NCBI RefSeq assembly: GCF_002915175.1
Contig: NZ_NXEJ01000002.1
Coordinates: 278,236 to 342,235 of the forward strand
DNA length: 64,000 nucleotides
Direction: 5' to 3'
Source of the DNA: Agrobacterium rosae
GTDB taxonomy: Bacteria; Pseudomonadota; Alphaproteobacteria; Rhizobiales; Rhizobiaceae
Position 1 is the stretch's first letter. The number at the start of each line of letters is the position of its first letter. Shown one piece after another: positions 18,495-26,556 of this stretch. A model generated the notes under the pieces. The model had not been told where the DNA came from. It saw only the letters and a program-made list of their open reading frames with translations, and ran no database searches. The position numbers and the translations under genes were made by a program.

Positions 18495-19112
18495 ATGATC
18501 GGAAAACTCAAAGGCACAATCGACGAAATCGGCGACGACCATGTGGTTGTTGATGTGCACGGCGTTTGTTACGTCGCCTATTGTTCGACACGTACCCTGT
18601 CACGCCTCGGCTCTGCCGGCGAAGCCGTGGTTCTCTTCATCGAAACCTATGTCCGTGAAGATCAAATCAGGCTTTTCGGTTTTATCAGTGCGCTGGAACG
18701 GGAATGGTTCAATCTGCTGCAGAGCGTTCAGGGCGTTGGTGCCAAGGTTGCGCTGGCCGTGCTGTCGACGCTGACGCCATCAGAGCTTGCCAATGCCATT
18801 GCGCTACAGGACAAGGTGGTCGTGTCGCGTGCCCCCGGTGTCGGGCCGAAAGTGGCGGTGCGTATCGTCACTGAGCTTCGCAACAAGGCTCCCGCTTTTG
18901 CAGGCGAGGCATCCGCCTCCATTGGTTTCAAGCAGGAGCTGAGCGAAGGTGTCGCATCCGCGCCGGTGGCCGACGCCGTCTCAGCACTCACCAATCTCGG
19001 CTACTCGCGCGATCAGGCCGCCAATGCCGTGGCCGCCGCGCTGAAGAATGGCGGCGAGGGTGGCGACAGTGCCAAGCTGATCCGCTTGGGGTTGAAAGAG
19101 CTTTCGCGGTAA
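18495..19112 (+). CDS. ruvA: Holliday junction helicase subunit RuvA
   Basis: This 205-residue DNA-binding subunit forms tetramers on Holliday junctions and loads RuvB. It starts [12 protein letters not shown] (OB fold), has the helix-hairpin-helix [14 protein letters not shown] near residue 80 and [15 protein letters not shown], and ends in the RuvB-binding domain ([20 protein letters not shown]). The usual next gene ruvB is displaced 751 bp by an inserted toxin-antitoxin pair. Confidence 0.96.
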   Translation: MIGKLKGTIDEIGDDHVVVDVHGVCYVAYCSTRTLSRLGSAGEAVVLFIETYVREDQIRLFGFISALEREWFNLLQSVQGVGAKVALAVLSTLTPSELANAIALQDKVVVSRAPGVGPKVAVRIVTELRNKAPAFAGEASASIGFKQELSEGVASAPVADAVSALTNLGYSRDQAANAVAAALKNGGEGGDSAKLIRLGLKELSR

Positions 19113-19184
19113 AAGTCCATTTGGTGTTTTGTTGGAAGAATGGTAATATTTCTTACAAATTAGATTTTGATGGAGGATTTTGTT

Positions 19185-19466
19185 TTGGGATGGGAATTGA
19201 CGCTTTCGTCCAAAGGGCAAGTAACGCTTCCAAAAGACATGCGCGAGGCTTTAAACCTCCGCGCTGGTGATCAGATCGTTTACACCGTGATCGACGGAGA
19301 GGTGGTTTTGACGCCTAAAAACGTTGATTTCAACGATCTCGCAGGGCTGTTGGGCAAACCTCCAAGAGGTCGTTCAACATTGGAAGAGATCGATGAAGCC
19401 GTTTTAAATGCCGCTGGCCATAATGTTGTCGATACGGATGATGAAAGCTCGGAAGCTGCTGCATGA
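19185..19466 (+). CDS. AbrB/SpoVT-type antitoxin inside the ruv operon
   Basis: This protein of about 93 residues has the swapped-hairpin AbrB fold: WELTLSSKGQVTLPKDMREAL, then LRAGDQIVYTVIDGEVVLTPK. The C-terminal tail (GKPPRGRSTLEEIDEAV) is the usual toxin-binding part. The TTG at 19185 is preferred because a strong GGAGG (19172-19176) is 8 nt upstream; the ATG at 19170 has no ribosome binding site. Its stop overlaps the PIN gene by 4 bp (ATGA). It should neutralise the PIN toxin and may bind the DNA upstream. Confidence 0.82.
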   Translation: MGWELTLSSKGQVTLPKDMREALNLRAGDQIVYTVIDGEVVLTPKNVDFNDLAGLLGKPPRGRSTLEEIDEAVLNAAGHNVVDTDDESSEAAA

Positions 19467-19867
19467 ACATGTTTGGTCTGGACACGAATGTTGTGCTGAG
19501 ACTTTTCGTAGACGATGATCCAAAGCAACGGCAGGCAGCGCTGCGGTTTGGTTCGGAAATAGGGCGTAGCCACACCGTATTCGTCACCCTCATAACGCTC
19601 ATTGAACTCGATTGGGCGCTACGGTCCAATTACGGCTTTGATCGAAGGCAAGTTGTGGTCGCGATCCGGAAGCTTCTGCATACACGCGGGCTTTTCGTGG
19701 AAGGTCACGATATTGTGGTCAAGGCATTGCGTTTCGTTGAGAAGAACAATGCAGATTTCGCGGATGCGTTGATTGCATGCCGGTCCCAAAGCGAAGAGTG
19801 CGCGGTGACCTATACATTCGATCAGAAAGCGGCGCGTAAAATACCTGGAATGGAACTGCTGACATGA
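19463..19867 (+). CDS. PIN-domain toxin (VapC-like) inside the ruv operon
   Basis: This 134-residue protein has the PIN fold: [17 protein letters not shown] with the first acidic residue, an Ile-Glu-Leu helix ([10 protein letters not shown]), and [12 protein letters not shown] with the later acidic residues. VapC toxins are RNases, often cutting initiator tRNA or rRNA; the target here is unknown. Start and stop both overlap the neighbours by 4 bp (ATGA with the antitoxin and ATGA with ruvB), so ruvB translation is coupled to the toxin gene. Confidence 0.85.
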   Translation: MNMFGLDTNVVLRLFVDDDPKQRQAALRFGSEIGRSHTVFVTLITLIELDWALRSNYGFDRRQVVVAIRKLLHTRGLFVEGHDIVVKALRFVEKNNADFADALIACRSQSEECAVTYTFDQKAARKIPGMELLT

Positions 19868-20904
19868 GTGACGCGGCACGGCTGATTTCTTCGGAAAAGC
19901 GCGGCGAGGATATCGACACCACGCTGCGCCCGCAGACGCTGGATGATTTTACCGGGCAGGCGGAAGCGCGCGCGAACCTGAAAATCTTCATCGAAGCGGC
20001 GAAGAACCGCGGCGAGGCGTTGGACCATGTGCTGTTTGTTGGCCCTCCCGGTCTCGGCAAGACGACGCTGGCGCAGATCATGGCCAAAGAACTGGGCGTC
20101 AATTTCAAGTCTACCTCCGGCCCCGTCATTGCCAAGGCGGGCGATCTGGCGGCGCTTTTGACCAATCTCGAAGAGCGCGACGTGCTGTTCATCGATGAAA
20201 TCCACCGTCTGAGCCCTGCTGTAGAGGAAATTCTCTACCCGGCGATGGAGGATTTTCAGCTCGACCTTATCATCGGCGAAGGGCCGGCGGCGCGTTCGGT
20301 GAAGATCGATCTGTCGAAATTCACGCTGGTGGCGGCCACGACGCGGCTTGGGCTTTTGACCAACCCGTTGCGAGACCGTTTCGGCATTCCTGTTCGCCTG
20401 TCTTTCTACACCGTCGAAGAGCTTGAACTGATCGTGCGGCGTGGTGCGCGCATCATGGGATTGCCGATGACGGAAGAGGGTGCGCGTGAAATCGCCCGCC
20501 GTTCGCGTGGCACTCCGCGCATCGCCGGGCGGCTATTGCGCCGGGTGCGTGATTTTGCCGAGGTGGCAAGGGCCGAATCCGTGACACGCCAGATTGCCGA
20601 TGAGGCGCTGACGCGCCTGCTGGTCGACAATATGGGCCTCGACCAACTCGACATGCGGTATTTGACCATGATTGCCGTCAATTTTGGCGGTGGGCCGGTG
20701 GGGATCGAAACCATTGCCGCTGGCTTGTCCGAACCACGCGATGCCATCGAAGATATCATCGAGCCTTATATGATCCAGCAGGGCTTCATCCAGCGCACGC
20801 CACGTGGCCGTATTTTGACCGCAACCGCGTGGAAGCATCTCGGCATGCAGCCACCAAAGGATCTGGAAGCGGCGCAGTTCCGCATGACGCTCGAGGACGA
20901 TTGA
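19864..20904 (+). CDS. ruvB: Holliday junction branch migration ATPase RuvB
   Basis: This 346-residue AAA+ motor drives branch migration. Walker A GPPGLGKT (60-67), Walker B VLFIDEIH near residue 113, the RuvB-specific [17 protein letters not shown], and a C-terminal winged helix ([16 protein letters not shown]) are seen. Its ATG overlaps the toxin stop. The downstream phosphoesterase follows within 2 bp. Confidence 0.97.
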   Translation: MSDAARLISSEKRGEDIDTTLRPQTLDDFTGQAEARANLKIFIEAAKNRGEALDHVLFVGPPGLGKTTLAQIMAKELGVNFKSTSGPVIAKAGDLAALLTNLEERDVLFIDEIHRLSPAVEEILYPAMEDFQLDLIIGEGPAARSVKIDLSKFTLVAATTRLGLLTNPLRDRFGIPVRLSFYTVEELELIVRRGARIMGLPMTEEGAREIARRSRGTPRIAGRLLRRVRDFAEVARAESVTRQIADEALTRLLVDNMGLDQLDMRYLTMIAVNFGGGPVGIETIAAGLSEPRDAIEDIIEPYMIQQGFIQRTPRGRILTATAWKHLGMQPPKDLEAAQFRMTLEDD

Positions 20905-20906
20905 TC

Positions 20907-21794
20907 TTGATTACCCGTCGCGCTTTGCTGAAGACGGCCGCCACGATGGCGGCGGGTCTTGTTTCTTTGGGCGCTTATGCGGGCGGTATCGAACCCCTGG
21001 CGCGACTCTCTACCACACGCTACCGCATCACTCCGCCGGGCTGGCCCGCAGGTCAGCGTTTGCGATTCGTGGCGCTGGCGGATTTTCACGCTTGCGAACC
21101 GTGGATGCCCGCCGAGCGGATCGCCAAAATTTGCGATTATGCCAATACATTGGGTGGCGATATCATTCTGTTGCTGGGCGACTACATGTCGGGCATGAAG
21201 CTGGTGACGGGCGTCGTTCCCCCCGAGGACTGGGCGCGTGCGCTCTCCGGATTGAAAGCAACCTACGGCGTTCATGCCATCTGCGGAAATCACGACTGGT
21301 GGCAGGACTCTGAGGCCCAACGGCTGAGGCTGAAAGAGACCGTGGCGCATCGCGCGTTGAGGGCGGTCGGTATTCACGTGCATTCCAACGACGCCGTGAA
21401 AAGCGGGTCTGCCGAGCAGCCATTCTGGATTGCCGGGCTGGAAGACCAGTGGGCGTATCTTCAAAGGCGTCGAAGGACGGGGCTCGATGATCTGGGCGGA
21501 ACGCTTGCGCAGGTCACGGATGACGCGCCAGTCATCTTGCTGGCGCACGAGCCTGACATTTTCACGTCGGTTCCTGACCGTGTTGCTCTGACGCTTTCGG
21601 GCCATACCCATGGTGGACAGGTGAACCTTTTCGGCTGGCGACCCGCTGTGCCCTCCCGTTACGGTGAGCGCTTCGCCTATGGACACGTGGTGGAAGACAA
21701 CCGCAACCTCATCGTATCCGGTGGTCTTGGCTGTTCCATTGCCCCTGTCCGCTTCATGTCCCCGCCGGAGGTGGTCGTCATCGAACTGGGTTGA
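20907..21794 (+). CDS. Exported metallophosphoesterase (YkuE-like)
   Basis: This protein of about 295 residues starts with ITRRALLKTAATMAAGLVS, a twin-arginine-like signal, followed by the calcineurin-type metal motifs LADFHACEP, LLGDYMSG, GNHDWW, AHEPD and SGHTHGGQV. The family includes YkuE-like phosphoesterases of unknown substrate. A TTG start at 20907 is chosen: AGGA at 20894-20897 is 9 nt upstream, while the TTG at 20901 is too close. It is translated directly after ruvB. Confidence 0.82.
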   Translation: MITRRALLKTAATMAAGLVSLGAYAGGIEPLARLSTTRYRITPPGWPAGQRLRFVALADFHACEPWMPAERIAKICDYANTLGGDIILLLGDYMSGMKLVTGVVPPEDWARALSGLKATYGVHAICGNHDWWQDSEAQRLRLKETVAHRALRAVGIHVHSNDAVKSGSAEQPFWIAGLEDQWAYLQRRRRTGLDDLGGTLAQVTDDAPVILLAHEPDIFTSVPDRVALTLSGHTHGGQVNLFGWRPAVPSRYGERFAYGHVVEDNRNLIVSGGLGCSIAPVRFMSPPEVVVIELG

Positions 21795-21801
21795 GGCAGC
21801 C

Positions 21802-21826
21802 GGAACCATCCGTGCTGCCCATCATT
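21802..21826 (+). promoter_or_regulatory. Possible EcfG-type promoter for the DUF2945-DinB-NUDIX operon
   Basis: GGAAC, 16 bp, CATT: one base off the EcfG consensus. It lies 25 bp before the DUF2945 start, whose GAGGAG ribosome binding site follows the expected transcription start. The small stress-type genes behind it make the reading plausible. Confidence 0.4.
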
Positions 21827-21850
21827 TCCGTTCTTTACGAGGAGCGAGCA

Positions 21851-22069
21851 ATGACCAAATTTCGCAAGGGTGCCAAGGTCCAGTGGAAATGGGGAACGGG
21901 TAAGGGCGAGGGCAAGGTAGCCGAAAGCTTTACCGAAGACGTCGAACGCAAAATCGAAGGTTCTGTCATAAAACGTAAGGCGAGTGCGGAAGAGCCAGCC
22001 TATCTGATTGAACAGGAAGATGGTGGGCGGGTTTTGAAAAGCCATTCGGAACTGGAAAAGGCTGACTGA
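21851..22069 (+). CDS. DUF2945 (hypervirulence-associated, TUDOR-like) small protein
   Basis: This 72-residue protein reads KFRKGAKVQWKWGTGKGEGKV and ends KSHSELEKA, the DUF2945/HVA1 pattern of a small TUDOR-like barrel. The function is unknown. The ATG at 21851 has GAGGAG 8 nt upstream. It leads a compact group with the DinB and NUDIX genes. Confidence 0.85.
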   Translation: MTKFRKGAKVQWKWGTGKGEGKVAESFTEDVERKIEGSVIKRKASAEEPAYLIEQEDGGRVLKSHSELEKAD

Positions 22070-22101
22070 CGCGACAGCCAGTTCAACGCGGAGACATTGC
22101 G

Positions 22102-22683
22102 ATGACCTATGACGCTTGCCGCGTGTTCAAAAAGCTGGCGCGTAACAATCTCCTAGCAAATCTCAGGCTGCACACGACTTGCCTTCTGCTTTCCCCAGAA
22201 GAGCTTGTAGAGCATCGCACGAGCTTCTTCCCGACGATACGTGCGACGTTGAACCATATCTATTGCGTCGATCTGTTTTATGTCGATGCGCTTAAAGGCG
22301 GCACATTGGGATATGCCGCTTTTGCGTTGGATGAGCCCTACGCCGACATGGATGCTCTGCGCGATGCGCAGGCCAAGCTGGATACCGAGCTTGTCGCATT
22401 CGTTGACGGGCTAACAGTCGACCGGCTTTCTGCCGATGTCCAAGTGCATCGTGCGGAGCGGGTTCAGATCGATCGTAGCGACGATCTTCTGACGCATCTT
22501 TTTCAGCACCAGACCCACCATCGCGGTCAGGTGCATGCAATGCTGTCTGGAACCTCCGTCAAACCGCCGCAACTGGACGAATTTATCGTCGGTGACGATG
22601 CGGGGGTTCGCAAAGCGGAGTTGGACACGCTAGGTTGGTCAGAACGTGACCTCATGTTTCCGAAAGAAAAAACGCATGACTGA
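22102..22683 (+). CDS. DinB-family protein
   Basis: This 193-residue protein has the DinB/YfiT four-helix pattern: ACRVFKKLARNNLLANLRLH, SFFPTIRATLNHIYCVD with the first metal histidine, and LLTHLFQHQTHHRGQVHAML with the others. DinB-like proteins bind a metal and many are thiol transferases; the reaction here is unknown. The stop overlaps the NUDIX start by 8 bp. Confidence 0.87.
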   Translation: MTYDACRVFKKLARNNLLANLRLHTTCLLLSPEELVEHRTSFFPTIRATLNHIYCVDLFYVDALKGGTLGYAAFALDEPYADMDALRDAQAKLDTELVAFVDGLTVDRLSADVQVHRAERVQIDRSDDLLTHLFQHQTHHRGQVHAMLSGTSVKPPQLDEFIVGDDAGVRKAELDTLGWSERDLMFPKEKTHD

Positions 22684-23188
22684 AGACACCCGCATTCGCA
22701 TGAAATTTAAACCCAAGCGTATTTTCCAGATGCGCGTGGCGGGGATCGCGTTTCGCGATGGGCATGTTCTGGTGCACCGAGCCACGCATGAGAAATTCTG
22801 GAGCTTTCCCGGTGGTCGCGCCGAAATGGGTGAGCAATCACAGGAAACGCTGGCGCGGGAAATGGTGGAAGAACTCGGCGTCGAGGCCAAGGTGGGTCGA
22901 CTGCTCTGGGTGGTCGAGAACTTCTTTCATTATGAGGGCAAAGATTGGCACGAGCTTGGTTTTTACTACCTCATGGAGTTGCCCCAAACTTTTCCTTTCC
23001 ACGAAGAAAACATCGTCCACCGTATGCAGGATGGCAAACATCCGCTGGAATTCCGGTGGGCAAGAGCGACCACCGAATCCTTGACGCAACTAGACATTCC
23101 GCCCTATTTCATCGCCGGACAGATTGAAAACCTCCCTGCTTCCGTTCAGCATGTTGTTTGGGACGACCGTAATTTGGACGATAAATAG
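22676..23188 (+). CDS. NUDIX hydrolase
   Basis: This 170-residue enzyme contains a full Nudix box: GGRAEMGEQ, then LAREMVEELGV, matching GX5EX7REXXEEXG. Nudix enzymes hydrolyse nucleoside diphosphates linked to another group; the substrate is not evident. The ATG at 22676 lies inside the end of dinB, so the two are coupled. A pair of inverted repeats follows. Confidence 0.9.
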   Translation: MTEDTRIRMKFKPKRIFQMRVAGIAFRDGHVLVHRATHEKFWSFPGGRAEMGEQSQETLAREMVEELGVEAKVGRLLWVVENFFHYEGKDWHELGFYYLMELPQTFPFHEENIVHRMQDGKHPLEFRWARATTESLTQLDIPPYFIAGQIENLPASVQHVVWDDRNLDDK

Positions 23189-23200
23189 GGGCCATCTCGT

Positions 23201-23319
23201 CCCTCACTCCTGTGCTCGTCACAGGAATCCAGCCAGTCCAAATCCTTGGGCTGAAACGAGTCTCTCCGCCGCGCAGACGCGCGTCGACCGGATTCCTGTG
23301 ACAAGCACAGGAATGAGGG
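23201..23319. repeat. Inverted repeat pair (second rhizobial intergenic element)
   Basis: Arms of 30 bp at 23201-23230 (CCCTCACTCCTGTGCTCGTC then ACAGGAATCC) and 23290-23319 (its near reverse complement) face each other across 59 bp. Each arm also forms its own hairpin (CCTGTGC...CACAGG). It is unlike the other two repeat types in the window. Confidence 0.7.
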
Positions 23320-23371
23320 AGGTGGTTTTACCGCCGCGTCTCAAGCAGAAAAATTTTCCAAGGACCTTCGT

Positions 23372-23812
23372 ATGTCTGACCTAACCGTATCCCTCTCCGG
23401 CGAACTCATCGAACACGGTCACCGCCTGATCCAGCGTGTCTATTACGAAGATACCGACTTTTCCGGTCTCGTTTATCACGCGCGCTACCTGCATTTCCTC
23501 GAGCGTGGTCGCACGGATTACCTGCGTTGCCTCGGCTGCGAACAGAGCGCGTTGTTGACGGCGGATGAGGAGGGGCTTGTGTTCGTTGTTCACCGCATGG
23601 AAATCGATTTCAAGGCACCCGCGCGGATGGATGATGTGTTGACCATTACGACGCTCACCGAAAAAGCCGGTGGGGCGAAGATGGTGCTCAACCAGGAAAT
23701 CCGGCGTGGCGAAACACTTTTGATTGTCGCGAAAGTGATTATTGCTGTCATCAACGCCAAGGGAAGACCGCGGCGTTTGCCCGATACGATTGCGGAGAAA
23801 TTTCTGAAGTAA
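23372..23812 (+). CDS. ybgC: Tol-Pal-associated acyl-CoA thioesterase
   Basis: This 146-residue hotdog-fold enzyme shows YYEDTDFSGLVYHARYLHFLERGRTDYLR, the YbgC active-site block with the catalytic Asp. YbgC hydrolyses short acyl-CoAs and stands at the head of tol-pal operons, perhaps linked to phospholipid metabolism. AAGGA stands 8 nt before the ATG. It is separated from tolQ by 260 bp. Confidence 0.9.
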   Translation: MSDLTVSLSGELIEHGHRLIQRVYYEDTDFSGLVYHARYLHFLERGRTDYLRCLGCEQSALLTADEEGLVFVVHRMEIDFKAPARMDDVLTITTLTEKAGGAKMVLNQEIRRGETLLIVAKVIIAVINAKGRPRRLPDTIAEKFLK

Positions 23813-24027
23813 GAATTCAGGAATATGCGGTTGCTGTTTGAAGTGTCGATTTCGTAACACTCTCTTAACCATAATGTAGTCTTACTTAACCATTCGGTAT
23901 TTGTGCGCCGCACGCCTTCCTTTTACCAAATTTACGGTCAAGGAAGGCTGAATGGTAATATCGGGGCACGGCTCAAGGGGTTTTCGGCAGTGGCCGCAGG
24001 ACTTCAAACGTTGATGCGCGTTTAAAT

Positions 24028-24048
24028 CGCCCGGTCACGTACCGGGCG
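24028..24048 (+). promoter_or_regulatory. Perfect hairpin in the tolQ leader
   Basis: CGCCCGGT-cacgt-ACCGGGCG is a perfect 8-bp stem 24 bp before the tolQ start, followed by TTTGG. It could be a leader control element or a weak terminator; no Rho-independent T-run is complete. Confidence 0.35.
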
Positions 24049-24072
24049 TTTGGATTCGGGGATTGGATTTTT

Positions 24073-24792
24073 ATGGAACAGGCAGGTTTGGCCGCGGCAA
24101 CGCACGACGTAAGTCTTTGGGCGCTGTTCATGCAGGCGGGTCTCATCGTCAAGCTGGTTATGATCGGCCTCATCGCCGCCTCTGTCTGGACGTGGGCCAT
24201 CGTCATCGACAAATACGTGTCCTTCGGTAAGGCAAAGCGCCAGTTCGATCAGTTCGAGCAGGTGTTCTGGTCCGGCCAGTCGCTTGAAGAGCTGTACCGG
24301 ACGCTGGCCGAGCGGCAGAACACGGGCCTTGCGGCCATCTTCGTGGCTGCGATGCGCGAATGGAAGAAATCCTTCGAGCGCGGTGCACGGTCTCCCATCG
24401 GTCTTCAGATGCGTATCGACCGGGCGATGGATGTGACCATGGCGCGTGAAGGCGAAACTTTCGAGGCGCGTCTCGGTTCGCTGGCGACCATCGGTTCTGC
24501 GGGTCCGTTCATCGGTCTGTTCGGTACGGTTATCGGTATCATGACCTCGTTCCAGGCGATTGCCGGTTCCAAGTCCACCAACCTTGCGGTTGTGGCACCT
24601 GGTATCGCCGAAGCGCTTCTGGCGACGGCCATTGGTCTCGTTGCCGCTATTCCGGCGGTTATCGCTTACAACAAATTCACAGGCGATGCAGGCAAGCTCT
24701 CTGCGCGCATGGAAGGTTTTGCGGATGAGTTCTCCGCCATCCTTTCGCGCCAGATCGATGAGAAGCTGCAGACCCGTCAGGCCGCGCAGTAA
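24073..24792 (+). CDS. tolQ: Tol-Pal proton-channel subunit TolQ
   Basis: This 239-residue inner-membrane protein (ExbB/MotA family) has three hydrophobic segments: about 25-45, and the pair in the C-terminal half (GSAGPFIGLFGTVIGIMTSF and PGIAEALLATAIGLVAAIPAV). With TolR it uses the proton gradient to drive TolA during envelope constriction. It is the first gene of tolQ-tolR-tolA-tolB. Confidence 0.95.
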   Translation: MEQAGLAAATHDVSLWALFMQAGLIVKLVMIGLIAASVWTWAIVIDKYVSFGKAKRQFDQFEQVFWSGQSLEELYRTLAERQNTGLAAIFVAAMREWKKSFERGARSPIGLQMRIDRAMDVTMAREGETFEARLGSLATIGSAGPFIGLFGTVIGIMTSFQAIAGSKSTNLAVVAPGIAEALLATAIGLVAAIPAVIAYNKFTGDAGKLSARMEGFADEFSAILSRQIDEKLQTRQAAQ

Positions 24793-24821
24793 GCGCGCAC
24801 CCGAGCGAGTGGAGTAACACA

Positions 24822-25283
24822 ATGGGAATGTCAGCAGGCGGTGGCGGCGGTGGGTCCGGTGGACGCCGTGGCCGAGGTCGGGGGCGCCGCAAGGGTGGCG
24901 CGATCAGTGAAATCAACGTGACGCCCCTCGTGGACGTCATGCTGGTGCTGCTCATCATCTTCATGGTGGCGGCACCGATGATGACGGTCGGCGTGCCTGT
25001 CGATCTGCCGCAGACATCTGCGAATGCGCTGAATTCCGATACGCAGCCGATTACGATTTCGGTCAATGCTGACGGCGTGATCCATTTGCAGGAAACACCG
25101 ATCCAGGCGGCGGAAGTTGCCGACAAGCTGCAGGCGATTTCGACCACCGGCTACAATGAGCGGATTTTCGTGCGCGCGGACTCGGTTGCCGCCTACGGCA
25201 TTGTGGCCGATGTCATGGCGCGTATTCAGGCAGCGGGCTTCAAGAATATCGGCCTCGTAACGCAACAGAAACAGGACAATTGA
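24822..25283 (+). CDS. tolR: Tol-Pal subunit TolR
   Basis: This 153-residue ExbD-family protein has one membrane segment, PLVDVMLVLLIIFMVAAPMM, with the proton-accepting Asp. A periplasmic domain follows. The N-terminus is an unusual Gly/Arg-rich tract (residues 5-26). It lies 29 bp after tolQ and 7 bp before tolA. Confidence 0.94.
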   Translation: MGMSAGGGGGGSGGRRGRGRGRRKGGAISEINVTPLVDVMLVLLIIFMVAAPMMTVGVPVDLPQTSANALNSDTQPITISVNADGVIHLQETPIQAAEVADKLQAISTTGYNERIFVRADSVAAYGIVADVMARIQAAGFKNIGLVTQQKQDN

Positions 25284-25290
25284 TCTAAGC

Positions 25291-26475
25291 ATGAAGGGCA
25301 GCGTCACCACATCTGCGATCGTGCACGCCTCGCTGCTGGCCTTTGCCCTCGTGTCTCTGGGCTCGCCAGCACCGCTCGAGGTGTCTCAGGCTGAGTCGAT
25401 GCCTGTGGATCTCGTATCCGTGGAAGAGATGACGCAGATCCAGCAGGGCGACAAGAACGCGCCCAAGGCTGAGAAGTCTGCACCTGTCCCGACGACCCGC
25501 CCGGATATCATTCCCAATGCCCAGAACATGGGCAACAACACCGCTGATCTAGACGCACCGCCGACACCAACGGAAAAACCCAACAACAACGATAGTGCCG
25601 CTGCCCCGCCCAAGCAGGAGAAGCCGGCACCTGTGGTCGATACCAAGCCAAACGATGTAAAAGACATCGTCAAGGAAGAGACGTCTGCGCCGAAGCCGCA
25701 GGAAACGGCGTCGCTTCCCATTCCCAAGCCCGAAATAGCAACGCCGCCAACACCGACACAGCCGCCAGCGCAGCAACAGGCGCAGGAGCCTCCGCCGCAA
25801 AATCAGGAGCCTGCCGAAATTCCCGTGCCGCCAAATGTGCCGCGCCCAAATTCACGCCCGCAGCCGCCTGAGCCGAAGCCGGAGCCGCCGAAGCAGGCCG
25901 AACAAAAGCCAGCCGAGCAGAAACCTGCTGAAAAACCGGCTGAAAAGAAGCCCGAGCAGGCAAAGTCGAACGAGAAGCCAACCGACAAGAAACCGGCTGA
26001 TCGCAAGCAGGAAACCGCCAAGTCTGCCGCGTCGCAGGCCAGCGAGTTCAATGCCGACGAAATTTCTGCATTGCTGAACAAGCAGGCTCCGTCTGGCGGT
26101 GGCGCGAAACGCTCCACCGAGACGGCATCGCTGGGTGGCAAGAAGACGATTGGCACTGGCTTGAGTGCCAGTGAAATCGACAGTGTCAGAGGCCAGATTC
26201 AGAACAATTGGGCCATGGCATCCGGCTTGACCGGCGTTGCCGAGGTGCGGGTGGTGGTTCGCGTGTCTCTCGACCAGTCCGGCAACATCGTCGGCCAGCC
26301 GGAAGTTACTGCGACAGGCGGACCCGAGGGGACGCGCCGTGCCGTTGAAGGCAGCGCGCGCCGTGCGATCTTCAGGTCTGCGCCGCTGAAAAATCTGCCA
26401 GTTGAAAAATACGATGGCGAAAGGGGATGGAACACCTTGGTCCTGAACTTCGACCCATCTGAGTTTGCGCTTTAA
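25291..26475 (+). CDS. tolA: Tol-Pal envelope-spanning protein TolA
   Basis: This 394-residue protein has an N-terminal membrane anchor (SAIVHASLLAFALVSLG), a long Pro/Lys/Glu-rich segment (about 45-260) that spans the periplasm, and a C-terminal TonB/TolA-like domain (LSASEIDSVRGQIQNNW onward) that contacts TolB/Pal. Low similarity in the middle part is normal for the family. Gene order confirms the name. Confidence 0.92.
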   Translation: MKGSVTTSAIVHASLLAFALVSLGSPAPLEVSQAESMPVDLVSVEEMTQIQQGDKNAPKAEKSAPVPTTRPDIIPNAQNMGNNTADLDAPPTPTEKPNNNDSAAAPPKQEKPAPVVDTKPNDVKDIVKEETSAPKPQETASLPIPKPEIATPPTPTQPPAQQQAQEPPPQNQEPAEIPVPPNVPRPNSRPQPPEPKPEPPKQAEQKPAEQKPAEKPAEKKPEQAKSNEKPTDKKPADRKQETAKSAASQASEFNADEISALLNKQAPSGGGAKRSTETASLGGKKTIGTGLSASEIDSVRGQIQNNWAMASGLTGVAEVRVVVRVSLDQSGNIVGQPEVTATGGPEGTRRAVEGSARRAIFRSAPLKNLPVEKYDGERGWNTLVLNFDPSEFAL

Positions 26476-26556
26476 ACCGACAGTTTTGGGACCGATGAAA
26501 AGACCAATGCCCAACTCGATGTCCAATTTTTGTATGAAGCTGAAAGGCTTGTCTCA

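Noticed and set aside
23855-23895. TTAACC pairs before tolQ as a CtrA binding site
   Set aside because: The half-sites are 17 bp apart instead of 7, so the TTAA-N7-TTAA rule is not met.
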